Shown here piece by piece: positions 17,003 through 26,097 of a DNA stretch of 64,000 nucleotides (position 1 is its first letter; each line of letters begins with the position of its first letter). Location of the stretch: assembly GCF_001279005.1 (NCBI RefSeq), contig NZ_LGCN01000210.1:62001-126000 (forward strand), in the 5' to 3' direction. The translations under genes and the position numbers were made by a program. The DNA is from Streptomyces caelestis. Lineage in GTDB: Bacteria; Actinomycetota; Actinomycetes; Streptomycetales; Streptomycetaceae. The notes beneath the pieces were generated by a model. It saw only the letters and a program-made list of their open reading frames with translations. It ran no database searches and was not told the DNA's origin.

Positions 17003-17938
17003 ATGACGCACGCGATGCTCAAGGGGTCGAACGTCCCTCTCGAGGCCACCACCGTACGCGCCGTGCTGCGCTGGTCGCCCGGGCAGGGGGTGCCGGACGT
17101 CGACGCCTCCGCGCTGCTCCTCGGCCCCGACGGCCGTGTGCGCTCCGACGAGGACTTCGTGTTCTACAACCAGCCACGGCATCCTGCCGGGCAGGTGTGG
17201 CGGCTCGGCAAGAAGCGCGTCGCCGAGAGCCTGACCGACACGATCCAGGCGGACCTCACCGGTGTCGAGTCCGGTGTCGGCCGGATCCTGCTCGTCGCGT
17301 CGGCGGACGGCGTCACCTTCGACCGCGTACGGGACCTGCGCATCCTGCTCTACGACGCGCAGGCCGCCGACGGGGACGCGCTGGCGTACTTCGACATCAA
17401 GCCGGAGACCGGTCAGGAGACCGCACTGATCTGCGGTGAGCTGTACCGGCGCGGGGAGGGCTGGAAGTTCCGGGCTCTCGGCGAGGGCTATTCGAACGGT
17501 CTGGAGGGCCTGGCGACCGACTTCGGCATCTCGGTGGACGAGTCGGAGGCGGCGCAGCAGCCCGATCCCTCCGACGTCACCCAGCAGCCGCCGCCGACGG
17601 CGCACGTGCCGGCCTCCGACCGCACCTCCTCCGAGGCCCTCACACAACCGCAGGCCCCGCTCGTCCCGCCGGCGCCCGAGGTGTCCCGGCCGCTGCCGCC
17701 CGAGCAGCCGGCGGGGGTGCCCGCGCAGCCCGCGTACGGCTATCCGCCGCAGCAGCCCGCGGCCACGCAGCCGGCCTACGGCTATCCGCAGCCGGCCGGC
17801 CGGCCCGCCTACGGCTATCCGCCGGCGCCCGCCGCGGGGGCGCCGGCCGGGCACGGCTTCCCGCCGCCGCCGGCCGCCTCCTCCCCCGACCCGGACTTCC
17901 GGCTTCCGCCGCAGGGGCCGCAGTTCATCGGGCGTTAG
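17003..17938 (+). CDS. TerD-domain protein with proline-rich C-terminal tail
   Basis: 311 residues. Residues 1-180 form a TerD/CABP domain: [17 protein letters not shown] with the Asp-rich calcium loop, [13 protein letters not shown], and the family C-terminal signature [23 protein letters not shown]. The last 130 residues are disordered and contain repeated PAYGYP units (about four) in a Pro/Gln/Ala background. Such tails mediate protein or surface contacts. The gene is divergent from the HpcH operon across 173 bases. AAGGCAGGA precedes the ATG. TerD domains bind calcium and are linked to tellurite and stress resistance. Confidence 0.88.
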   Translation: MTHAMLKGSNVPLEATTVRAVLRWSPGQGVPDVDASALLLGPDGRVRSDEDFVFYNQPRHPAGQVWRLGKKRVAESLTDTIQADLTGVESGVGRILLVASADGVTFDRVRDLRILLYDAQAADGDALAYFDIKPETGQETALICGELYRRGEGWKFRALGEGYSNGLEGLATDFGISVDESEAAQQPDPSDVTQQPPPTAHVPASDRTSSEALTQPQAPLVPPAPEVSRPLPPEQPAGVPAQPAYGYPPQQPAATQPAYGYPQPAGRPAYGYPPAPAAGAPAGHGFPPPPAASSPDPDFRLPPQGPQFIGR

Positions 17939-17968
17939 CGGACCGGCGCCCGCGCGGTCAAGGGCTCC

Positions 17969-18706
17969 TCATCGACCGGCCTTCGTCTTGAAGCCCCTCC
18001 CCCACTGGAGCCCCCATCCGTACAGCCGGTCCAGCTCCGCCTGGAACCCGTACACGAACTTCACCTCGCGGCGGACGAGGATCTCGCCCTTGACGTTCTC
18101 GATCATCACCACGGCGCAGGAGCGGGCCTGGGGGTGGCGTTCGTCGAGGCCGATCTCGATCCGCGGGCCGTTGCCGGGGTAGAGCGTGACCATGGCGTGC
18201 GTCCGGTCGAACGCGGGCGTCTGGTCGTAGATGTAGGCGAAGACCAGCAGGCGCTTGATGTGCTCGCGGTGGTCCAGGTTGACGTACATGGTCTCGCCCG
18301 AGCCCGACCCGAACCGGTCGTCACCGCTGAGTTTGACGTACGGCGCGGCGTTGACGTCGCCGAGGAGGCCGCCGAGGGGCTGGACCACACCCTTGGTGCC
18401 GTCCTGGAGCTCGTACAGACAGCCGAGGTCGAGGTCGACGTTGACCATGGACTGGCTGTGGCCGACCACCTCCGGCGGCTTGAGCGCCTTGAAGGGGTGG
18501 CGCAGCAGGCTCTCCCGCTGGGAGCCGCCGAAGTCGGAGGTCCGCATCCGCCAGCTGAGGTTGATCCGCAGATGGCCGGTGGCCGCCCCCTGTTTGGTCA
18601 GGGACACCTGACCGTGCCGTTTGGTCAGCTCGATGGCGTTGCTGGCCGCGCTGCCCGAGTCGAAGGCGCTCTCACGGCCGCGCCACAGTCCGTCCAGGAA
18701 ACCCAT
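17969..18706 (-). CDS. TerA-like tellurium resistance protein
   Basis: 245 residues. The N-terminus resembles no enzyme, and the middle and C-terminal parts match TerA/TerD-superfamily beta domains: LRINLSWRMRT, VNVDLDLGCLYELQDGT, APYVKLSGDDRFGSGSGE and FAYIYDQTPAFDRTHAMVTLYPG. Acidic loop residues suit calcium binding. It is convergent with the TerD-tail gene (30-base gap) and lies downstream of the DUF475 gene on the same strand. TerA proteins act in the cytoplasm with the TerC/TerD/TerB complex at the membrane. Confidence 0.8.
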   Translation of the reverse strand: MGFLDGLWRGRESAFDSGSAASNAIELTKRHGQVSLTKQGAATGHLRINLSWRMRTSDFGGSQRESLLRHPFKALKPPEVVGHSQSMVNVDLDLGCLYELQDGTKGVVQPLGGLLGDVNAAPYVKLSGDDRFGSGSGETMYVNLDHREHIKRLLVFAYIYDQTPAFDRTHAMVTLYPGNGPRIEIGLDERHPQARSCAVVMIENVKGEILVRREVKFVYGFQAELDRLYGWGLQWGRGFKTKAGR

Positions 18707-18833
18707 TCCCGCCCCAAGTCCAGTCGCCGAACCCCGCTCGGGCCGCCGGGAGTCCCGGACGGCCGACGGGGCGGCTCCGAGGAGTGGTCCTCGGTGGCCG
18801 CCCCGTCGAGAGCGTTCCTCATCCGGAAGGCCG

Positions 18834-19973
18834 TCACACCCCGGAGGGGACCTCGGTCCTGTCGCCGGCGTCCCCCTCGGCCGCGGCGAGCCGCTTGTTG
18901 CGGCGCACGGAGGACCAGAAGGAGGCGCCGATCAGGACGACGCCGATGAGGCCGGTGACGATCTCGTTGATCTCGTACTGGATGGTGACGAGCAGGATCA
19001 GCGCCAGGGCGCCGATGGCGTAGTGCGCGCCGTGCTCCAGGTAGACGTAGTCGTCCAGGGTGCCCTGGCGGACCAGGTAGACCGTGAGCGAACGGACGTA
19101 CATGGCGCCGATGCCCAGGCCCAGCGCCATCAGGACGATGTCGTTGGTGATGGCGAAGGCGCCGATCACGCCGTCGAAGGAGAAGGAGGCGTCCAGCACC
19201 TCCAGGTAGAGGAACATGAAGAACGCGGCCTTGCCGGCCAGCGCGACCGCCGAGCGCGGCTTGCCCTCGCGCGCGGCCTGCTCCTCGGCCTCGTGCTCGT
19301 GTTCCTCCTCCTCTTCGAGCTTGTCCTCGAAGTAGCCGGACAGACCGCCCACGATCATGTAGGTGATCAGGCCGGCGATGCCGGCGAGCAGCACGGTGGA
19401 GGACTTGTCGACGTGCGCGCCGCCGTGCTGGTGGGCCTGGGTGGCGAAGGTGAGCGCGGAGACCAGCAGGATGATCAGGGCGATGCAGACCGACAGCATG
19501 TCGATCTTGCCGAGCTTGGCCAGCGGGCGCTCCAGCCAGGCCAGCCACTTGATGTCGCGGTCCTCGAAGATGAAGTCCAGGAAGATCATCAGCAGGAACA
19601 TGCCACCGAACGCGGCGATCGCCGGGTGGGCGTCGGTGACCAGTTCCTGGTAGCGGTCCTTGTCGCTGAGCGCCAGGTCGACCGCCTCGATCGGGCCGAG
19701 CTGCGCGCTGACGGCGACGATCACGACGGGGAAGACCAGCCGCATGCCGAAGACGGCGATCAGGATGCCGATGGTGAGGAAGATCTTCTGCCAGAAGGCG
19801 TTCATCTTCTTCAGGATCCCGGCGTTGACCACCGCGTTGTCGAAGGACAGCGAGATCTCGAGGATCGAGAGGATCGCCACGATTCCGAAGGCGGTCCACC
19901 CCCCGAAGAGGATCGCTGCGACCAGGCCGAGCGCGGTGACCGCGAACGACCAGCCGAAGGTTTTCAGAACCAC
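18834..19973 (-). CDS. TerC/DUF475 family integral membrane protein
   Basis: 379 residues with eight or nine membrane helices. Two repeated halves each carry the family's acidic motif in a helix: LEISLSFDNAVVNAG near residue 40 and LEVLDASFSFDGVIGAF near 270. A highly charged cytoplasmic loop (EEEEEHEHEAEE, rich in Glu/His) separates them and could bind metal. DUF475 members are TerC relatives proposed to be metal exporters or sensors that anchor Ter complexes. The start is a GTG at 19973 with CTGGGG upstream. It lies directly downstream of the two TerD genes. Confidence 0.88.
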   Translation of the reverse strand: MVLKTFGWSFAVTALGLVAAILFGGWTAFGIVAILSILEISLSFDNAVVNAGILKKMNAFWQKIFLTIGILIAVFGMRLVFPVVIVAVSAQLGPIEAVDLALSDKDRYQELVTDAHPAIAAFGGMFLLMIFLDFIFEDRDIKWLAWLERPLAKLGKIDMLSVCIALIILLVSALTFATQAHQHGGAHVDKSSTVLLAGIAGLITYMIVGGLSGYFEDKLEEEEEHEHEAEEQAAREGKPRSAVALAGKAAFFMFLYLEVLDASFSFDGVIGAFAITNDIVLMALGLGIGAMYVRSLTVYLVRQGTLDDYVYLEHGAHYAIGALALILLVTIQYEINEIVTGLIGVVLIGASFWSSVRRNKRLAAAEGDAGDRTEVPSGV

Positions 19974-20022
19974 TGGCTACCCCAGGTGTGTTAACGGGTA
20001 TCCCCCGCTGCCGTGATCGGCT

Positions 20023-20598
20023 TTACGAAACGTTGACTCCGAAGTCTAGAGCGATGCCCCGCAATCCCGACGCGTACCCCTGCCCCACCGCACGGAACTT
20101 CCATTCGCCCTGGTAACGGTAGAGCTCACCGAAGATCATCGCGGTTTCGGTGGACGCGTCCTCGCTCAGGTCGTAACGGGCGAGTTCCTGGCCGTCCGCC
20201 TGGTTCACCACGCGGATGAAGGCATTGCTGACCTGGCCGAAGGTCTGGCCGCGCTCATCGGCCATATGAATGGAGACCGGAAAGACGATCTTGTCGCACT
20301 GGGCCGGCACCTTGGAGAGGTCGACCAGCAGGGACTCGTCGTCCCCCTCGCCCTCACCGGTGAGGTTGTCGCCGGTGTGCTCCACCGAGCCGTCCGGGCT
20401 CGTGAGCTGGTTGTAGAAGACGAACCACTCGTCCCCCATGACCCGGCCGCCGCTGCACATCAGCGCGCTGGCGTCGAGGTCGAAGTCGGCTCCGGTGGTG
20501 GAGCGCGCGTCCCAGCCGAGCCCGATCATGACCTGCGTGAGGTTCGGTGCGGCCTTGGACAGGGAGACGTTTCCCCCTTTGGCAAGCGTGACGCCCAT
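20023..20598 (-). CDS. terD: TerD family calcium-binding stress protein
   Basis: 191 residues, canonical length and sequence: [25 protein letters not shown] with calcium-ligand aspartates, [16 protein letters not shown] (second acidic site), [20 protein letters not shown] and a final [11 protein letters not shown]. It is a close paralogue of the next gene upstream (20736-21311). GGAGGGGGACC precedes the ATG at 20598. It is cytoplasmic and probably works with the downstream TerC-type membrane protein. Confidence 0.93.
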   Translation of the reverse strand: MGVTLAKGGNVSLSKAAPNLTQVMIGLGWDARSTTGADFDLDASALMCSGGRVMGDEWFVFYNQLTSPDGSVEHTGDNLTGEGEGDDESLLVDLSKVPAQCDKIVFPVSIHMADERGQTFGQVSNAFIRVVNQADGQELARYDLSEDASTETAMIFGELYRYQGEWKFRAVGQGYASGLRGIALDFGVNVS

Positions 20599-20646
20599 GA
20601 TGCTGGTCCCCCTCCGGGTGATGTTTCTCAAGGTGGTCCTGCACGT

Positions 20647-20677
20647 CCGGCGCCGCACGTAAACCGTGCGGCGCCGG
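20647..20677 (-). terminator. Perfect inverted repeat between the two terD genes
   Basis: CCGGCGCCGCACG (20647-20659) and CGTGCGGCGCCGG (20665-20677) form a 13-bp stem with a five-base loop and no T tract. It follows the upstream terD stop and may act as a partial terminator or an mRNA stabiliser that sets different levels of the two paralogues. Confidence 0.6.
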
Positions 20678-20735
20678 GCGGTGTGGCCGCGGAAGGCGGC
20701 CGGGCTCGGGCGTGGCCGCCCGGGGCGTGTCCGTC

Positions 20736-21311
20736 TCAGACGTTCACACCGAAGTCCTGCGCGATGCCGCGCAGGCCCGAGGCGTAGCCCTGGCCGATGG
20801 CGCGGAACTTCCACTCCGCGCCGTGCCGGTACAGCTCACCGAAGACCATGGCGGTCTCGGTGGAGGCGTCCTCGCTCAGGTCGTAGCGGGCGATCTCGGC
20901 CTCGCCTGCCTGGTTGACGACGCGGATGAACGCGTTGCGCACCTGGCCGAAGGACTGCTGGCGGTTCTCGGCGTCGTAGATGGAGACCGGAAAGACGATC
21001 TTCTCGACGTCGGCGGGGACCGTGGCGAGGTTGATCTTGATCTGCTCGTCGTCGCCCTCGCCCTCACCGGTGAGGTTGTCACCGGTGTGCTCCACCGAGC
21101 CGTCCGGGCTCTTCAGGTTGTTGAAGAAGATGAAGTGCGCGTCGCTGGCGACCTTGCCGCTGCTGTTCAGCAGCAGCGCGCTGGCGTCGAGGTCGAAGTC
21201 GGTACCGGTCGTGGTGCGGATGTCCCACCCCAGACCGACGATGACCGCGGTCAGGCCCGGCGCCTCCTTGGTCAGCGATACGTTGCCGCCCTTGCTGAGG
21301 CTGACTCCCAC
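20736..21311 (-). CDS. terD: TerD family calcium-binding stress protein (paralogue)
   Basis: 191 residues with the same signatures as its neighbour: [62 protein letters not shown] and a final FGVNV. The two paralogues differ mainly in the strand after the first calcium loop. It is upstream of and co-directional with the other terD, and downstream of the peroxiredoxin gene. GGAGGACTCGTGGG lies before the ATG. Tandem TerD copies are usual in Streptomyces. Confidence 0.93.
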   Translation of the reverse strand: MGVSLSKGGNVSLTKEAPGLTAVIVGLGWDIRTTTGTDFDLDASALLLNSSGKVASDAHFIFFNNLKSPDGSVEHTGDNLTGEGEGDDEQIKINLATVPADVEKIVFPVSIYDAENRQQSFGQVRNAFIRVVNQAGEAEIARYDLSEDASTETAMVFGELYRHGAEWKFRAIGQGYASGLRGIAQDFGVNV

Positions 21312-21424
21312 GAGTCCTCCATTGGTGTCCTGGGGCGGGGCGCCCCGTCGTGCGTCGGATGTCGGATCAACGAATCGATCCTAGTGACGGGTTCCCGGTC
21401 GCCGCAGGCCAGGCGACCGAGGAA

Positions 21425-21883
21425 TCACAGGGTGTCGAGCGCCTTGACGTACTCGTTCAGGTCACGGGCGTCCGGCAGGGCGTTGACGACGGTCCAGCGC
21501 ACGACGCCCTCCTTGTCGATGATGAACGTCCCGCGCACGGCGCACCCCTTTTCCTCGTCGAGGACGCCGTACGCGCGCGAGACGTCGCCGTGCGGCCAGA
21601 AGTCGCTGAGCAGGGGGTACTCCAGGCCCTCCTGCTCGGCGAAGACGCGCAGGGTGTGGATGGAGTCGTTGGAGACGGCGAGCACCTGGGTGTCGCGGTC
21701 GGAGAACTGCGGCAGCCGGTCGCGGACCTCGCACAGCTCGCCGGTGCACACGCCGGTGAAGGCGAACGGGTAGAAGATCACCACCACGTTCTTCCGGCCG
21801 CGGAAGTCGGACAGCCTCACGGTCGCCCCGTGGTTGTCCTTGAGTTCGAATGCGGGGGCCTTGTCGCCGACCTGGATCGTCAT
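21425..21883 (-). CDS. Peroxiredoxin, AhpE-like
   Basis: 152 residues from ATG 21883 ([14 protein letters not shown]). It has an AhpC/TSA thioredoxin fold. The peroxidatic Cys is in [15 protein letters not shown], with a second Cys five residues on, as in BCP-type Prx; the catalytic Thr and a later Arg are present. It reduces peroxides in the cytoplasm. Family knowledge: in Mycobacterium tuberculosis, AhpE (Rv2238c), DUF3052 (Rv2239c) and AceE (Rv2241) occur in the same order, which supports an AhpE orthologue. The frame is open further upstream, but the residues there are not conserved-looking. Confidence 0.88.
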   Translation of the reverse strand: MTIQVGDKAPAFELKDNHGATVRLSDFRGRKNVVVIFYPFAFTGVCTGELCEVRDRLPQFSDRDTQVLAVSNDSIHTLRVFAEQEGLEYPLLSDFWPHGDVSRAYGVLDEEKGCAVRGTFIIDKEGVVRWTVVNALPDARDLNEYVKALDTL

Positions 21884-21991
21884 CGTCCTGTTCGTCCCTT
21901 CGGGGTGGTTCGCTCCGACCACCCTACGCAGGGAGCACGGCAGGCCGACGGACGGGCCGACGCGTGACGCGACCGGCCCGTCCGGGGTGGT

Positions 21992-22429
21992 TCACCGCTT
22001 GGACTTGGCCGCCTTGGGCGTCGCCAGCCGGCTGCCGCTCCAGTCCTTGCCCACACTGACGCTCTTGGCCGCCGTCAGGCCCGCCGTGGTGGCGGCCTCC
22101 GAGATGTCGCTCGGCTCCACATAGCCCGAACGGCCTGTCTTCGGCGTGAGGAGCAGGATCGCGCCGCCTTCTTCGATGTACGTGGTGGCATCCACCAGCG
22201 CATCCGTCAGGTCGCCGTCGTCGTCGCGGAACCACAGCACAACGGCGTCAGCCACGTCGTCGTAGTCCTCGTCGACGAGGTCGCTCTCGATGACGCCCTC
22301 GATGGCCTCGCGGAGCTCCTGGTCGACGTCGTCGTCGTAGCCGATCTCCTGGACCACCTGCCCGGGCTGGAACCCCAGCCTGGCGGCAGGGTTCGTCCGC
22401 TCCTCCGCGTGGTCCGCGGTCGCGCTCAC
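21992..22429 (-). CDS. DUF3052 domain-containing protein
   Basis: 145 residues from GTG 22429, preceded by AGGAGG. The body is acidic (ARLGFQPGQVVQEIGYDDDVD, ELREAIEG, DLVDEDYDDVADAVVLWFRDDDGD) and ends in a basic tail with VEPSDISEAATTAGL, the DUF3052 signature. The family is restricted to actinobacteria and has no established function. It is conserved between the peroxiredoxin and aceE and divergent from the latter. Confidence 0.88.
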   Translation of the reverse strand: MSATADHAEERTNPAARLGFQPGQVVQEIGYDDDVDQELREAIEGVIESDLVDEDYDDVADAVVLWFRDDDGDLTDALVDATTYIEEGGAILLLTPKTGRSGYVEPSDISEAATTAGLTAAKSVSVGKDWSGSRLATPKAAKSKR

Positions 22430-22833
22430 GGGTTGCCTCCTGATCATGTCTTGGGAATAACTCAGCCACGCGCGTGCGCGAAGCATTGGCCGTAGTCCAC
22501 ACGGGCGGGACGGATCGCGCAAGTACCCGGCCGTGCAGACCGCCGAAACGGTGACGATCCTGGCCGGGTCACCGCAACTCCAGGCACACCATCATGGCCT
22601 TAAGTGACGCACACCACACCTTTGTGCCCCGTTTGGCCCTTTGGGAACCGTCTATGTGTGCGAAGACTCGCATGGACGAGCCCCATGAACACCGTACTGG
22701 TCGCGCCCGCGGATTACCTCCCGGTAGAGATGACGCCGACGGCCCCGAGGTGGACCATGGGGATCGGCGCAATCCGGGCCGTACCGGCAGGACGGCGGCC
22801 CGGCCCACGGCCCTCCGACAGGTAAGGAACAGC
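22430..22833. other. Divergent upstream region between DUF3052 and aceE, no convincing gene
   Basis: 404 bases. The stretch 22590-22670 is less GC-rich than its surroundings and includes TTTGTG, TTTGGC and TATGTG blocks, so it probably holds the aceE promoter. A short open frame at 22604-22825 lacks codon bias and a ribosome binding site and was not called. I see no riboswitch fold by eye. Confidence 0.45.
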
Positions 22834-25581
22834 GTGGCTTCCGCATCCGATCGCAACCCGATCATCATTGGCGGCCTTCCGAGTCAGGTTCCTGACTTCG
22901 ATCCCGAGGAAACGCAGGAGTGGCTCGACTCCCTGGACGCCGCGGTCGACGAGCGCGGCCGGGAGCGGGCCCGCTACCTGATGCTGCGGCTGATCGAACG
23001 TGCCCGCGCCAAGCGCGTGGCCGTCCCCGAGATGCGCAGCACGGACTACGTCAACACGATCCCGACCCGCGCCGAGCCGTTCTTCCCCGGCAACGAGGAG
23101 ATCGAGCGCAAGATCCTCAACGCCACCCGCTGGAACGCCGCGGTGATGGTCTCCCGCGCGCAGCGGCCGGGCATCGGGGTCGGCGGCCACATCGCCACCT
23201 TCGCCTCCTCCGCGTCGCTGTACGACGTGGGCTTCAACCACTTCTTCCGCGGCAAGGACGAGGGCGACGGCGGCGACCAGGTCTTCTTCCAGGGGCACGC
23301 CTCCCCCGGCATCTACGCCCGCGCGTACCTGCTGGACCGGCTGAGCGAGCGGCACCTGGACGGCTTCCGCCAGGAGAAGTCGAAGGCCCCGTACGCGCTG
23401 TCGTCGTACCCGCACCCGCGGCTGATGCCGGACTTCTGGGAGTTCCCGACCGTGTCGATGGGGCTCGGCCCGATCGGCGCGATCTACCAGGCCCGGATGA
23501 ACCGCTACATGCACGCGCGCGACATCGCGGACACCTCGCGCTCGCACGTGTGGGCCTTCCTCGGCGACGGCGAGATGGACGAGCCGGAGTCGCTGGGCCA
23601 GCTGACCCTCGCCGCGCGGGAGGGCCTGGACAACCTGACCTTCGTCGTCAACTGCAACCTGCAGCGGCTCGACGGCCCGGTGCGCGGCAACGGGAAGATC
23701 ATCCAGGAGCTGGAGTCGGTCTTCCGGGGCGCCGGCTGGAACGTGATCAAGCTGGTCTGGGACCGCACCTGGGACCCGCTGCTCGCCCAGGACCGCGACG
23801 GCGTGCTGGTCAACAAGATGAACACCACGCCGGACGGCCAGTTCCAGACGTACGCCACCGAGTCGGGCGCGTACATCCGCGACCACTTCTTCGGCGGCGA
23901 CCACCGGCTGCGCGCGATGGTCGAGGGCATGACCGACGACCAGATCCTGCACCTGGGGCGCGGCGGCCACGACCACCGCAAGATCTACGCGGCGTACAAG
24001 GCGGCGGTCGAGCACAAGGGCCAGCCGACGGTGATCCTCGCGAAGACGGTCAAGGGCTGGACGCTGGGCCCGAACTTCGAGGGCCGCAACGCCACGCACC
24101 AGATGAAGAAGCTGACGGTCACCGACCTCAAGCACTTCCGGGACCGGCTGCACCTGCCGATCTCCGACAAGGACCTCGAGTCCGGTCCGCCGCCCTACTA
24201 TCACCCGGGCCCGGACACCGAGGAGATGCAGTACATGCACGACCGCCGCAAGTCGCTCGGCGGGTACGTGCCGACGCGGGTGGTGCGGTCGAAGCCGCTG
24301 CGGCTGCCCGAGGACAAGACGTACGCGACCGTGAAGAAGGGCTCCGGCCAGCAGTCCATCGCGACGACCATGGCCTTCGTCCGCCTCCTCAAGGACCTCA
24401 TGCGGGACAAGGAGATCGGCAAGCGTTTCGTGCTGATCGCGCCGGACGAGTACCGCACGTTCGGCATGGACTCGTTCTTCCCGAGCGCGAAGATCTACAA
24501 CCCGCTCGGCCAGCAGTACGAGTCCGTGGACCGGGAGCTGCTGCTCGCCTACAAGGAGGCGCCGAACGGACAGATGCTGCACGACGGCATCTCCGAGGCC
24601 GGCTGCACGGCCTCGCTGATCGCGGCGGGGTCGGCGTACGCCACCCACGGCGAGCCGCTCGTCCCGGTGTACGTCTTCTACTCGATGTTCGGTTTCCAGC
24701 GCACCGGCGACCAGTTCTGGCAGATGGCCGACCAGATGGCGCGCGGTTTCGTCCTGGGTGCGACCGCGGGGCGCACGACGCTGACCGGTGAGGGTCTCCA
24801 GCACGCGGACGGCCACTCGCAGCTGCTGGCGTCCACGAACCCGGCGTGCGTCGCGTACGACCCGGCGTTCGGGTTCGAGATCGCGCACATCGTGCAGGAC
24901 GGGCTGCGCCGGATGTACGGCTCCGACGAGGAGCACCCGCACGGCGAGGACGTCTTCTACTACCTGACCGTCTACAACGAGCCGATCCAGCACCCCGCCG
25001 AGCCCGAGAACGTGGACGCGGAGGGCATCGTCAAGGGCCTGTACCGCTTCGGCGAGGGCACGGCGGGCTCCCTCCCGGCACAGATCCTGGCGTCCGGGGT
25101 CGCGGTGCCGTGGGCGATCGAGGCGCAGCGGATCCTCGCCGAGGAGTGGGACGTCAGGGCCGACGTCTGGTCGGCGACCTCCTGGAACGAGCTGCGGCGC
25201 GAGGCGGTGGACTGCGAGCGGCACAACCTGCTGCACCCGGAGGAGGAGCAGCGCACCCCGTACGTGACGCGGAAGCTCGCGGCGGCGCAGGGGCCGGTGG
25301 TGGCGGTGTCCGACTGGATGCGGTCGGTGCCGGACCAGATCGCGCGCTGGGTGCCGGGGACGTACCAGTCGCTGGGCGCGGACGGGTTCGGGTTCGCGGA
25401 CACGCGGGGGGCGGCACGGCGGTTCTTCCACATCGACGCGCAGTCGATCGTGGTGGCGGTGCTGACGGAACTGGCGCGCGAGGGGCACGTCGACCGGTCG
25501 GTGCTGAAGCAGGCGATCGACCGGTACCAGCTGCTGGACGTGGCCGCGGCGGACCCGGGGGTCGCGGGAGGCGACGCGTAG
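22834..25581 (+). CDS. aceE: Pyruvate dehydrogenase E1 component, homodimeric AceE type
   Basis: 915 residues, the usual length for the homodimeric E1. It carries out TPP-dependent decarboxylation of pyruvate and acetyl transfer to the lipoyl E2. The TPP motif appears as [16 protein letters not shown], ending in a conserved [11 protein letters not shown]. The transketolase-like second half includes [49 protein letters not shown] and [19 protein letters not shown]. The start is GTG 22834 with AAGGAA upstream. It is transcribed alone and ended by a strong hairpin. Confidence 0.96.
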   Translation: MASASDRNPIIIGGLPSQVPDFDPEETQEWLDSLDAAVDERGRERARYLMLRLIERARAKRVAVPEMRSTDYVNTIPTRAEPFFPGNEEIERKILNATRWNAAVMVSRAQRPGIGVGGHIATFASSASLYDVGFNHFFRGKDEGDGGDQVFFQGHASPGIYARAYLLDRLSERHLDGFRQEKSKAPYALSSYPHPRLMPDFWEFPTVSMGLGPIGAIYQARMNRYMHARDIADTSRSHVWAFLGDGEMDEPESLGQLTLAAREGLDNLTFVVNCNLQRLDGPVRGNGKIIQELESVFRGAGWNVIKLVWDRTWDPLLAQDRDGVLVNKMNTTPDGQFQTYATESGAYIRDHFFGGDHRLRAMVEGMTDDQILHLGRGGHDHRKIYAAYKAAVEHKGQPTVILAKTVKGWTLGPNFEGRNATHQMKKLTVTDLKHFRDRLHLPISDKDLESGPPPYYHPGPDTEEMQYMHDRRKSLGGYVPTRVVRSKPLRLPEDKTYATVKKGSGQQSIATTMAFVRLLKDLMRDKEIGKRFVLIAPDEYRTFGMDSFFPSAKIYNPLGQQYESVDRELLLAYKEAPNGQMLHDGISEAGCTASLIAAGSAYATHGEPLVPVYVFYSMFGFQRTGDQFWQMADQMARGFVLGATAGRTTLTGEGLQHADGHSQLLASTNPACVAYDPAFGFEIAHIVQDGLRRMYGSDEEHPHGEDVFYYLTVYNEPIQHPAEPENVDAEGIVKGLYRFGEGTAGSLPAQILASGVAVPWAIEAQRILAEEWDVRADVWSATSWNELRREAVDCERHNLLHPEEEQRTPYVTRKLAAAQGPVVAVSDWMRSVPDQIARWVPGTYQSLGADGFGFADTRGAARRFFHIDAQSIVVAVLTELAREGHVDRSVLKQAIDRYQLLDVAAADPGVAGGDA

Positions 25582-25594
25582 GGCGCCGCGCGCA

Positions 25595-25631
25595 GGGAGA
25601 GGCCCCCGGCGTTTCGCCGGGGGCCTCTCCC
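25595..25631. terminator. Strong bidirectional terminator after aceE
   Basis: GGGAGAGGCCCCCGGCG (25595-25611) and CGCCGGGGGCCTCTCCC (25615-25631) form a perfect 17-bp stem with a TTT loop. It sits between aceE and the convergent DUF4190 gene. Confidence 0.88.
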
Positions 25632-25642
25632 ATGACGCCGCG

Positions 25643-25954
25643 TCAGAACATCGAGTAGCCCGACGTGGTCGCTCCCGCCAGCCAGATGACGGCCAGGAGC
25701 GTGTCGATGGCGCCCAGGACGAGGGCGACCAGGGCCGGCACCGAACGGGAGCCCGTCCAGCTGCGGCCCATGGCGAGCCAGCCGCAGACGACCGCCACCG
25801 GGCCGAGGATGATCCCCAGCACGAAGAAACCGGCGACCGCGCAGATGGCGCCGATGATCCCGAGCGTCGCGCGATCCGGCCCGGACCGTGACCACGTCCG
25901 GCCACGTGTGCGGGGGTCCCTGCGCGTACCGTGTCCGAAGCTCGCCATCATCAA
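25643..25954 (-). CDS. Small DUF4190-type membrane protein
   Basis: 103 residues. A basic N-terminus (RRDPRTRGRTWSR) is followed by two hydrophobic segments, the first long (LGIIGAICAVAGFFVLGIILGP) and the second near the C-terminus, with a GWLAMGRSWTGSRS loop. This matches the small DUF4190 proteins of actinobacteria, whose function is unknown. Three consecutive ATGs begin the frame; AGGGAG lies six bases before the first. Confidence 0.7.
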   Translation of the reverse strand: MMMASFGHGTRRDPRTRGRTWSRSGPDRATLGIIGAICAVAGFFVLGIILGPVAVVCGWLAMGRSWTGSRSVPALVALVLGAIDTLLAVIWLAGATTSGYSMF

Positions 25955-26041
25955 CTCCCTTTAAGGGTTGGTTGACAAGGCGGGTACCCCCGCTTCGGCG
26001 GTCAATTCACGCCGTACGGGCGGCCGGAGGGGCCGCCGCAC

Positions 26042-26068
26042 GCGCGCCGCTCCCCTCCGGCGGCGCGC
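26042..26068 (-). terminator. Hairpin after the DHA2 exporter gene
   Basis: GCGCGCCGC (26042-26050) and GCGGCGCGC (26060-26068) form a 9-bp stem about 30 bases beyond the exporter's stop codon. Confidence 0.6.
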
Positions 26069-26097
26069 ATGCGGGGCGGCCCCCGTCCCACGGTCCG

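Noticed and set aside
16598..17854. Minus-strand open frame over the TerD-tail gene.
   Set aside because: Repeat-rich shadow of the TerD coding sequence; no start signals.
22604..22825. Short plus-strand frame upstream of aceE.
   Set aside because: No codon bias, no ribosome binding site and composition like a promoter region; it might be a leader peptide but nothing supports it.
22714..25905. Very long open frame antisense to aceE (over 1000 codons).
   Set aside because: A GC-rich codon-bias shadow: Arg/Val/His-rich translation, no domain, no ribosome binding site; the plus strand encodes an unmistakable AceE.
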